From Corylus avellana (Eukaryota > Streptophyta > Magnoliopsida > Fagales > Betulaceae), in the NCBI RefSeq assembly GCF_901000735.1, contig NC_081541.1, positions 27,306,258 through 27,370,257 of the forward strand: a DNA stretch of 64,000 bases, written 5' to 3'. Positions within the stretch are counted from its first letter, which is position 1, and each line of letters opens with the position of its first letter. Position numbers and translations under genes: made by a program. Shown here piece by piece: positions 55,271 through 64,000 of this stretch. Under the pieces are notes generated by a model. That model ran no database searches. It was not told the DNA's origin and saw only the letters and a program-made list of their open reading frames with translations.

Positions 55271-56504
55271 GTTATGCCAATTGGAGGTGATAGATACCAT
55301 CTTTTCATCCTCTCAAAGTTATGATTTATCGTTATTGAATTTTAACCCGATGGTGAATTTAAAAGCCATATCAATTTTGCGAGCATAAAAAAAAAAAAAA
55401 TCAAAAAAAAAAAGTCCATAGCATTACTCAAAAAGAAGGTGGAGAGAACTAATAGAATATTGGGTTATAGATAAGAATTTTATCTTCAAAATTAATGTAA
55501 CTTTTAAATTACTATTAAATTAAAATTTAATAACAATTTTAAAATTCGTACCACCATTAAATATAAAAGGAAAATAAAATTCCCACGTATAGCATTATTG
55601 GTTATTTAAAGTTGGCTTCCTTTGATAAATAGGATAATGGAAGATATTTAATTAACACATGAAAAACACTTGCACATAAAAGTTAAAACAGGAATTCATT
55701 AATAATTGTACCTACGAGATCGGTCGCTTAACATGTCTCTTTCACTCTCTTTCTTCACATCTACAACTCAAGCTTCCATTGCTGTAATTCGCTGTGAGCC
55801 CTGCCACTCACAGTGACAACTACAACTACCGACTGTGTAACACGAAATGCGTAAAAGAAAAACGTGACCAAGAGAGAAAGCGATGTAAATTTGTATGTAT
55901 GTATGGTTTTAATTTTTTTTTTTACAATTTATTAACACGTGTCCGTGTGTGGTTGAATCATGAATGTTAGTCAATAGCTTTTAGATGGTCCAATTACCTT
56001 TTTAGCCAATATAAAGGTGGTTCAACCACTGCTTGAATGATTTTTTATACTTAAATTTATATTTATAATTACAATTTTTTTTTTTTTTTTTTTTTAAAAA
56101 AAATTCTTATTAAATGCTTCTTATTGAATATGATGTAGCAATACCACCATAGAAATTTAGCAATACCATTAGAAATTTAACAAAACTAGACGAAGATATA
56201 TATATTTGATAACTATCATAATCTTAAGAAAAAAATTGAGTACTTCTGAATATTATCAAAGGATTTGATAAAAAAGGCATCCTTCAAGGGCATTTTGCCC
56301 TAAGAGCAACAGACAATAAAAGGACAGAAGTCCATTAGGAAGAAAAAGCGAAGATATGGCCACTTGATTGAGGATGCAAAGATTTTACTTCACAACTTCA
56401 AATCTTGGAGTGTGAGGCATGTCAAGAAGAGGCAAATATGAGGGCTTATAACTAGCTAAATTTTATTCATAATATTATATGTGTCGAGCTATGGTTTTTT
56501 AATT
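55271..56504. other. AT-rich intergenic DNA
   Basis: No gene supported. Confidence 0.5.
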
Positions 56505-57131
56505 GGGTTAAATACCTAATACTCCTTAGAGTTTTATTTTTTATTTTTTTATTTTTCTTTTAGGGTTTGATTTTTATCATAAGAAATATCTGTGACTTTG
56601 ATAAAGACCAAATTCGTCATTCTGTCAATTGTTAATTGACTTAACGGAAGTTCATGTTATTGACACGTAGACTAATTAAAATTCGACACTTCTGATGATG
56701 TGGCCACCTAATTAAATATTTTATTTAAAAAAAATTAAAAAAAAAAAATTTTTTCAAAAAAAGAAAAAAAAAAATTGGGCCTGATGGGGTGCCAAGGGGG
56801 TGGCCGAAACCATCCTCAATGGGTACTGGGGGTGGCTCGGCCACCCCCATGGAGCCAAAGTGGGTGGCAGAAACCACCCCTAGTGGGTTTTGGGATGGTT
56901 TTGGCCACGTTATCACAGATGATGTGGCCACTTATGCCAAGTGTCAAATTTTAACTGGTCCACGTGTCAGTGACGTTGACTTTCGTTAAGTCAACTAACG
57001 GTCAATTGACGAAATGACTAATATGATCTTTATCAAAATTACAAGTACCTCCTATGATAAAAAATCAAACCATAAATAAAATTAAAAAAAAAAAAAAAAG
57101 AAATATTAGGGAGATACTAGGTATTTAATCC
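56505..57131. mobile_element. Non-autonomous Mutator-like element (same TIR type as 4279-4852)
   Basis: Ends GGGTTAAATACC / GGTATTTAATCC with long arms (CAATTGTTAATTGACTTAAC and complement; GACACGT pairs). The 9-bp flanking repeats are TTTTTAATT (56496-56504) and TTTTTAACT (57132-57140). The interior has a CCACCCC/GGGGTGG cluster at 56775-56910. Confidence 0.75.
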
Positions 57132-57174
57132 TTTTTAACTTTTGTGAATGAAATCCTGTGATTTTCACTCCATT

Positions 57175-57212
<38 letters not shown>

Positions 57213-57789
57213 AGAGACAGGACATTTGAAAAAAAAGGGGAAAGAAGAAGAGACAGGACATTTGACAGCGCGACGATTGGGAACCACACTCTGCGTCAAA
57301 TAATACGACAGAAACATTTTTCTTTTTTGTAGCACGAAAGAAAAATTTCAACAAAGGCCTTCTACTTCTAGTCATTAATTTGATAGGTTGGACACCCAAC
57401 AAAAACTAAATACTAATTACTTGCGCAACTGTATAAACAATATCGACAAAATTGCATCATAATGAGCATTTTCAATTGACCACAGATAAAAAAAAAAAAA
57501 AAAAATGCAGGTAAAGAAAATAGTGAACCATAGAAGTCACTTTCAGCACAGGATGTGGTTTGCGTTACGTCTAAAGTCTTCCAATATATGCGTTATGATT
57601 AGAAAAAACAAAAATGGGCCCAAAAAACTCACCCAATCAGGCTACAATAGAAAGCACTTTCATTGATGAAATCTAACAACGACTTACATAGACTTCTTCT
57701 CCTTTTTCCCAATTATTTTTGCCTTTTTTTTTTTGATTGAATCAAAGCTCAATCATACTGACTGAAATACAAGCAAATGTTTCCGTCTT
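57132..57789. other. 3' flank of the 57.8 kb carboxylesterase
   Basis: Includes a poly(A) run of about 36 nt (57175-57211) next to two GAGACAGGACATTTGA copies (57213 and 57250). No gene. Confidence 0.5.
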
Positions 57790-58728
57790 TCAGGGCTCTC
57801 CTTGATTGATGAAAGAAACAATCCGCTTTTGCAAGGCCACAGAATTTTCGTTAACAGGGTTGACCAAATGGAATACATGATCCTCCCCCGGAGCCACCAC
57901 GACCTCCGCAGCCCCTCCCCACCCACTCTTCTCCAACCACTCCCGGTAATAAAAGCCCCTGTCCTTCAACAAATCCTTCTCGGCAACACAAACCAGCACG
58001 CTCCCGCACCCGAGGCTCCCCAGCTTCGGATCCGTAGCTGGGTTTATGTAAGGGTCGTCACTCCCGCTCGTCGCCGGGCACGTAAACCGCCACAAATTAT
58101 CGACCATCGCCCTCTTCTCCGGCTCCGCCGATTCGGCCCCAATCGGGTCTTTGCCCCAGAAATACGGATGCACGAGAGCAATCCCTTGTAACTTAACACC
58201 GGCCAACCCTTCCGCACCCACCCTCAGCGCCATCTGGTGCGCAATGTTCGCCCCGGCGCTGTCGCCGGCGAAAAACACTCTTTCTAAATCTGCGTGGCTT
58301 TTCAACCACTCATCGGCATGGGAGGCAACCCATTTAAGCGCAGCCCATGAATCTTCATAAGCAATCGGAAGAGGGTGCTCTGGGGCTCTCCTGTAGTCGA
58401 CAGAGACCACAACAACGTTGGCTTCGCCGACAAGGGCGTTAAGGTAATTGTGGTACTGTGGGGAGAAGGCGGTTTCGATGCAAAAGCCTCCGCCATGGAA
58501 GTAAACAAGGAGAGGAAGCTTCTTTTGGGTGGCTTTCGGAATGTATAGCCTGACGGATACCCCTGTTTCCTGCGAGATAACTACATCTTTCGATTCCACG
58601 CCGGTTTGGGGATCAAAAGACGGGGGTGCGATCTCGGTGCCTGCAATTCGCTCTACTCGACCATCTTTGTAGATTTTAAGAAAGGGAGAGTGGTCGTGGG
58701 CTACTTCCGTACTGTTGCTTGAATCCAT
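57790..58728 (-). CDS. Carboxylesterase (CXE), intronless
   Basis: Predicted soluble plant CXE serine esterase, 312 aa from the MDSSNSTEVAHD start at 58728. Motifs: YKDGRVERIAG 20-30, HGGG 78-81, YRRAPEHPLP 112-121, nucleophile Ser157 in GDSAGA, Asp252 in AEKD, His284 in GEDHVFH. The C-terminal block ends ..VSFINQGEP. The open frame extends 72 codons upstream to another ATG (58944). However, a TATA box at 58819-58828 lies between the two ATGs at the right distance for a start at 58728, and paralogues start at MDS, so the short form is preferred. The upstream stretch is Ser-rich and would otherwise mimic a transit peptide. Confidence 0.93.
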   Translation of the reverse strand: MDSSNSTEVAHDHSPFLKIYKDGRVERIAGTEIAPPSFDPQTGVESKDVVISQETGVSVRLYIPKATQKKLPLLVYFHGGGFCIETAFSPQYHNYLNALVGEANVVVVSVDYRRAPEHPLPIAYEDSWAALKWVASHADEWLKSHADLERVFFAGDSAGANIAHQMALRVGAEGLAGVKLQGIALVHPYFWGKDPIGAESAEPEKRAMVDNLWRFTCPATSGSDDPYINPATDPKLGSLGCGSVLVCVAEKDLLKDRGFYYREWLEKSGWGGAAEVVVAPGEDHVFHLVNPVNENSVALQKRIVSFINQGEP

Positions 58729-58818
58729 AGCAAGAGAAGCAGCAGAGGAAGAAGAAGACGAAGAAGCTAGAATTTGGAGACTGGAATTTCTCTGGTTCTT
58801 GGGAGAGAAAATGCCGGG

Positions 58819-58828
58819 TTTATATAGA
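58819..58828 (-). promoter_or_regulatory. TATA box of the 57.8 kb carboxylesterase
   Basis: Minus strand reads TCTATATAAA, about 91 bp upstream of the ATG at 58728. It supports transcription start near 58790 and so the shorter protein. Confidence 0.65.
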
Positions 58829-58944
58829 GCAGACGCACGCGCGCTTGTGTGCAGAAGGGCCGGTCCTCGCGGCATAAAAAATTTGCCGAGGGGGACAGAG
58901 AAAGAGAGAGGCGGGGAGAGAGAAAGAGAGAGGGATGGATTCAT

Positions 58945-60904
58945 TTTCCACCCTTCAAAATTTCCTACTGATAAGTGATAAGACTTTTTGCTTGGTCGTC
59001 TGATAAAGATAGAAAACTATATAAAGGCTAAATAAAGCCTTCATTTTCTACCTTTCAAATTTCACAAATGACAAATGTTTACAACGTTGGATTTTTCGCA
59101 ACTAAACTAGCAAGGGATTATGTGATTTGCTTGGATTCTAATTTATGTTTTGTTGAGGATTATGAATTATAATGTTGTAGATATTACGTTGAAAATTAAA
59201 TAGACCTGCTTGTTTGGTAAATGATCAGATAATTCAAAATTTGTTTGGCATGTCAGTTTTATATGAACTTTAAAATTGCTAGTAATTTAGACAGATAATT
59301 GTGGTGAACTCCGACTCAACAAAACCATAATTAGAGAGAGGATAAAATTTGGATTTGTTTTCATCCATTACTTTGAAATTCACGGTTTGACAACAAACTC
59401 ACCTTTTTTTTTTTCACTTTCTCCCCACCCCACCCACTCCCTCCCCCCACCTCCCAAAAAAAAAAGTCAACATCTTTTCAAAACTATTACTGAACAACCT
59501 TCTTCACTCTTCTCTCACACACCCACACCCCCCCTCCAAAAAAAAAAAGTCAACATCTTTTCAAAACTATTACTAAACAACCTTGTTCACTCTTCTCTCA
59601 CAAAAAAAACTCAAAACTTATTCTATCTTTACAACAAAGCTCTTTACCAAAATACCGCAACTTTCAAATTCAATTCCACATTAAGTTTATGTAGGTAATT
59701 CATTATGTATTATTGACAGTTTGTGAAACAGTTGTTTGAATTAAAGACGATATGTAATATCCTCATTTATTACTGGAGAACTAACATATAATCAAGTTTT
59801 AATTCAATTTTGGAAAAAAAAAAAAATGCAAAATCATTTGTGGTTGCAACGATTTACAAAATTCATGTGGTGTAAAAATGTTATAAGAGCTTTACGTCGT
59901 ATGCACAAATAACAGATTAGTTTTTGCACTTTATTTCTATGTAAATTTTTGATAAAAACAGTCAAATTCAGCTTCAACACCAATCATATTATGACATAGT
60001 GTCACTCATAAGACCTATTTGTTAATTGACAATTTTTTTTAAAAAATTTAGTGCAGAAACCTATTTGTTATTTTTGCATATGCTTAAAAAAAAAAAAAAA
60101 AAACTTATTATAAATAGGTTATAGGAGTAAGCTTGTGAACCAATTTTGTATATTAGGTTTTTTTTTTTTTTTTTTTAATAGTAATAAAAAATGAATGGTG
60201 GGTTATAAAAGGTAAGAATATTTTGATATTATTATTATTATTATTATTTTTTTGAAAGAAAGTTGCGTAAACAGTAAAAAATGGCAAAAAAAACTTTGCC
60301 AAACGGACCCTTAAATTTTCTGAGAAATGTGCTGACTTACATCCAAAAAAACAACCGTGACAACAAGACACTTAAACGAGCACAGCTGTAGCCTATATTA
60401 GGAGACTAGACCACCCTCTTTTAAGTAGGATCACCCTTTTTTCCGACCATAAATATCTTGAGTTTTTTTTAAAAATTTTTTTTTTTATAGATTTATTTTA
60501 TTTTTGTTCTGGGCAAGTTGAAAATCAATTTGCGCAAGTCAGTCAAATTGTTGCGACTTGCAACGGTCATTACCTAACAGAAACAGCGTGCGCTGTATCT
60601 ATGGAATGGTAGTTGAGTCTGTTTGGGAATTACATTAAAAAGTGTTTTTCATTTTATATTTTAAAATATTGTTTTATTAAAATATGGGGTCACATCTAAA
60701 AAAAAAAAAAAAAAATTATTTGTGAGTTTATATCGTTTGTATAATTACTTTGAAAAGTGTTTTTAAAAATATTTTCTCAAAATGTAAAAAAAATAAAAAT
60801 TTGGTATGTTGTAGCTAACCTCCATGAAAAATGCTCATGTGGTGGCCGCCCCTCGGTTCCAACGGCTACCACTATAGTTGTAACACCCTCGGCCCATTGG
60901 ATTA
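58945..60904. other. AT-rich intergenic DNA with a two-copy repeat
   Basis: 59460-59602 holds a tandem pair (GTCAACATCTTTTCAAAACT .. TTCACTCTTCTCTCAC, about 88 bp apart) separated by CA/CCCC-rich spacer. Several poly(A)/(T) runs. No gene supported. Confidence 0.5.
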
Positions 60905-61110
60905 GGATTTAGGAAATTTTAGTTTTTGAAATTTTAAATTCAAACTGTCTATTTTTTATTCAAGGGTTATTGTTCTATCACGTGTTCCACTACTAATAAA
61001 ATAATAAATATTTATTATTTTATTAGTAGTGGAACACGTGATAGAACAATAACCCTTGGATGAAAAATGAACGGCCTGAATATGAAATTTCATAAACTAA
61101 AATTTTCCTA
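60905..61110. repeat. Near-perfect palindromic element
   Basis: 60961-61058 is a 98-bp palindrome with no loop (centre between 61009 and 61010), left arm beginning CAAGGGTTATTGTTCTATCA. Imperfect arms extend it to about 60905-61110 (GGAAATTTTAGTTTTTGAAA and complement). Probably a foldback MITE. Confidence 0.9.
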
Positions 61111-61734
61111 AGAATTTCAATAGATCCAAATCCCGGCCCATTAGTGCTAAAAGTTCATTAGTTGCAAATCAACAATCTAAATGAATGCAAATAAATGTAG
61201 TGTAAAAGATGACATTTATTTCAAGTCAAATAAATGTAGAATTAATGCAAATGTATGGTCAAGTTCCACATAAATAAGATTATGCTTTAAAAGTATTCAT
61301 TGTGCATTTGGCATTTATTTAATAAAAACTTCTCAGGTTGGATGAACTCCTAATGACTCAACATGCCGATCACCTAATTGATCAAGTTGATCGTGACCGA
61401 AAACAAAACCAAAAAAAGGAGCAAAGCGAAAAGGCTAAGTAAATTAAATTCTCAACCAAAAAATTAGTTGGATTAAATTTATTTCCTTTAAAACACTTAT
61501 CATTTGAAGTCACTTGCAAGAAATCATTTCTTGACTTTTTATAAAAATATAAGTATTTATACCCTTATCTTAAAATGTCCCGTTGCACATTCAGCTTTAT
61601 AAACCAACCGATTAACTTTTAGGTGCATTCAGCTTCCATGTTAACGCCAATGCTCTTATGTCTATTTTCTCTCATCACTTGGCCAAAATAGACATCCTTG
61701 CACACGCCCTTATCTTATAATTTTTATTTTTTTG

Positions 61735-62105
61735 GGTAAAATTAATTTAACCCCCTCAAACTACTATTACAATGACAATCTACCCCCCAAACTATCAATT
61801 GCGACAATTTACCTCCAAAACTACCAAAACAATGACAATGTACCCCCAGTTTTTAAAAAATGGCGACATTACCCTTACTAAAATAAAAATAAAAATAAAA
61901 ATACTAAATTTTAATTTTTATTCAAATTTTTAAGGGTATTTCTGTCTTATTGAAAATTCGATAGAGGTAATTTCGTCATTTTGCTAACATTGGGGGTACA
62001 TTGTTTTGGTAGTTTGGGGAGTAAATTGTCACAATTGATAGTTTGGGAAGTAAATTGTCATTGAAGTGGTAATTTGAGGGGGTTAACTAGACTTTACCCT
62101 ATTTT
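61735..62105. mobile_element. MITE, family 1 copy (mate at 37196-37536)
   Basis: Left GGGTAAAATTAATTTAACCC and complement of right AGGGTAAAGTCTAGTTAACC are inverted. CAAACTATCAATTGCGACAA and CCAAAACAATGACAATGTAC blocks are shared with the mate. Confidence 0.75.
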
Positions 62106-62921
62106 TTTTCATCTCTTCTCCTTTAACTCTTAGGACCATGTGTATGAGGGCTTTATCTTAATAATTGTCTCATCTCAAATTTCCCTTAATTGAAAAATTT
62201 CCTTAAATGAAATATTCCTTGGATTCGTAAATCTCTAAAAAAATTGTTTCAATGTAGAACCTTTAGCCAATTCTAATATCCACTGAGATTTGTCTTTGTG
62301 AAATCTTTATCTCAATAACAAAATGGTTTCATCTAAAACTTTAATTTCAAAAGTTTTGAAAGAGAAACCATTTTGTCTCATATCTAGAGCACTTTAAATA
62401 GCCTCATTAGATTTTTTAAAGTTGCATCACTTGTATGCATATAGAAATGCATTTCAACATGATAATATATATTTTTTAAAGTACGAATAGTTCCTGCATC
62501 TTGGAATCGAGTTTAGTCTCCAAACGTACCAGACATTGCTCAAAAGGCGACGAGGAAGGTAAAGACATGATTGCCTTTGATACCAAGTTTTTACGAGCCT
62601 TAAAAATACATCCTGCATGATTTCCCTATGATTATCATAAAGAACAAGGATAAAACATGTTTTTAGAGGACTGGCAAGACCTCACAATAGCCCACTGCCA
62701 AACCAAACTTTATTCTCAGACTTTCCTTAAATAGAGTTTACAAACTGCCTTAGACTAGGATTTGGACTCATACTCTGCTTTGGACTCCAAAAGATGTGAG
62801 ACATCTTGTAGATTGGGTGCCCCTTATTACTACATACGACTCCAACACCAATACTGACTAAAACTCAAGTACATACGACTCCAACACAAATATAAATATA
62901 TATGACAAATTGATAGCCTTC
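62106..62921. other. 3' flank of the 62.9 kb carboxylesterase
   Basis: No gene seen. Just beyond the stop lies a second copy of GATAGCCTTCTCACAATCT (62908-62927), a duplicate of codons from the end of the gene. Confidence 0.55.
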
Positions 62922-63836
62922 TCACAATCTTTGTAACATATGGTTGATAAAGGCAGCAAATTTGTTGACTAAATCAATAGCCTTCTCACAATCTGGCTTC
63001 CTCAGGTGGAAAACATGGTCCTCTCCTTCATGCTCCACAACCTCAACATTTCCGACCCACCCACTCTTCTTTAATTCTTCGTAGTACCACCGACCCACGT
63101 CTCTTAAATGGTCATTTTGTGCAAAAAATATTAGTACCCTCTCGCACCCTAGCTTGCTCAGATCCTCTGCAGACGGTTTCAGCCTAGGATCCTCCAATCC
63201 ACCATTCGTTGGACACATGTACAACCACATGTGATCATCCTCCGTACCACCGAAAAACGGGTGCACCAGAATCAACCCAACAACTTTCACGCCTGGTAAC
63301 CCGAGTGTCCCAACCCGAACTGCCAAGGTATGAGAAATGTTCCCTCCTCCGCTGTCCCCACCAATGAAGACCCGGTCAAAATCAGCGTACTCATTCAACC
63401 ATGGGTCCGGGCCGTTTCTGTTGGCATGAGATGCGACCCATTGAAGCCCCGCCCATGAGTCTTCGTAGCAAGCGGGTAGGGGCCGCTCCGGAAAAAGCCC
63501 GTACTCAACCGAGACGGCGATGGCGTTGGATTTAGCAGCTAATAAGCTGACCAGCTTGTGGAACACTGGAGAGAAGGCGGACTGAAAGCAGAAGCCACCA
63601 CCATGGACGTAGAACAGCAGCGGGAGCTTCCGGGTCGGGTCATGGATCTTGGGTAGGAAAATGCGGGCGGATATAGCAGGTTCCGATGAAATCACCACGT
63701 CTTTGGATCTCACTCCGGTGATTTGGTCATCGGACGGAGGGATTTTGTGGGTGGAATGGAATTTTTCGATACGACCGTCTTTGTATACACGGAAGAAGCG
63801 GAAGTGATGGAGTAGTTGGTCGTTGAAAGAGTCCAT
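62922..63836 (-). CDS. Carboxylesterase (CXE), intronless, variant C-terminus
   Basis: Predicted plant CXE serine esterase, 304 aa starting at ATG 63836 (MDSFNDQLLHHFRFFRVYKD). Motifs: HGGG 78-81, nucleophile Ser162 in GDSGGG, Asp242 in QNDH, His274 in GEDHVFH. It is a close paralogue of the frame at 34595-35497, sharing the unusual EYGLFPERP in place of DYRLAPEHP, and of both CXE relics at 32.4 and 42-43 kb. Reading open upstream of the ATG uses only a TTG, so 63836 is the real start. The last residues, INHMLQRL, replace the paralogue's INKE because a ~17-bp micro-duplication (ATTGTGAGAAGGCTAT) was spliced in and supplies the stop. Confidence 0.92.
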   Translation of the reverse strand: MDSFNDQLLHHFRFFRVYKDGRIEKFHSTHKIPPSDDQITGVRSKDVVISSEPAISARIFLPKIHDPTRKLPLLFYVHGGGFCFQSAFSPVFHKLVSLLAAKSNAIAVSVEYGLFPERPLPACYEDSWAGLQWVASHANRNGPDPWLNEYADFDRVFIGGDSGGGNISHTLAVRVGTLGLPGVKVVGLILVHPFFGGTEDDHMWLYMCPTNGGLEDPRLKPSAEDLSKLGCERVLIFFAQNDHLRDVGRWYYEELKKSGWVGNVEVVEHEGEDHVFHLRKPDCEKAIDLVNKFAAFINHMLQRL

Positions 63837-64000
63837 GGGAGATGAATTATAATGGTTATAGTGAAATAGCGATGAAGGATAAGGCCTGGTTAACGTAAAC
63901 AGAGAGGGAGACAAAGAACTGGCATTTGAGGTAGACGAGGAAGAAAGGGATCCGGTTCCCTGTTATTCTGTGTCCAAGTTGAGCGGAGGAAGAGTAGTTG
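63837..64000. other. 5' leader/promoter-proximal DNA of the 62.9 kb gene
   Basis: On minus, TTTGTCTCCCTCTCT..TACGTTAACCAGGCC is shared with the region upstream of the 34.6 kb frame (35580-35612), so the duplication covers the 5' leader. The promoter lies beyond the window. Confidence 0.5.

Noticed and set aside
63837..63914. N-terminal extension of the 62.9 kb carboxylesterase
   Set aside because: It would start at TTG. The paralogue-like ATG at 63836 is the sensible start.

Overview
This is a plant nuclear genome window, most likely from a dicot. It holds spliced genes with GT-AG introns, TATA boxes, long AT-rich intergenic DNA and many MITEs. A degenerate Ty1/copia element lies inside a Mutator-like transposon. 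Nothing is bacterial or organellar. The species cannot be named from the sequence alone.

Layout. From 1 to 5.9 kb there are MITEs and AT-rich DNA. From 5.97 to 15.56 kb, minus strand, lies a complete 19-exon presequence protease gene (PREP family, organellar M16C zinc metalloprotease) that splices to exactly 1079 codons including the stop. From 15.6 to 27.5 kb are its upstream region, a ~1 kb TIR element, a minisatellite and a MULE transposase gene. That MULE is split by a 5.1 kb copia element with a perfect 5-bp target duplication. From 28.1 to 32.7 kb is one arm (A) of a large inverted duplication ending in a carboxylesterase (CXE) relic. At 34.6-35.5 kb is a CXE reading frame whose start codon has become ATA. 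From 35.7 to 38.8 kb are foldback elements and a tandem duplication. From 38.8 to 41.8 kb is a shuffled patchwork of PREP genomic fragments, introns included, in both orientations. It contains a ~0.8 kb hairpin-forming inverted repeat. From 41.8 to 43.3 kb is a CXE pseudogene interrupted by a poly(A)-tailed insert. From 43.3 to 45.9 kb is arm B, the mirror image of arm A. From 46 to 64 kb are hAT-like and other TEs and three intact CXE genes: 48.5-50.4 kb (+, one intron), 57.8-58.7 kb (-, intronless) and 62.9-63.8 kb (-, intronless).

How it fits together. The intact genes fall into two functions: organellar peptide degradation (PREP) and a dispersed cluster of CXE alpha/beta hydrolases. All four CXE frames keep the HGGG oxyanion-hole motif and the Ser-Asp-His triad. 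The region at 28-46 kb records repeated DNA-level duplication and inversion that used both gene families as raw material. Comparing arms A and B gives empty sites for three transposon insertions, so events can be ordered. The most interesting object is the PREP-derived inverted repeat at 40.16-40.98 kb. If transcribed, it would fold into a long hairpin with exon homology to the functional PREP gene next door.
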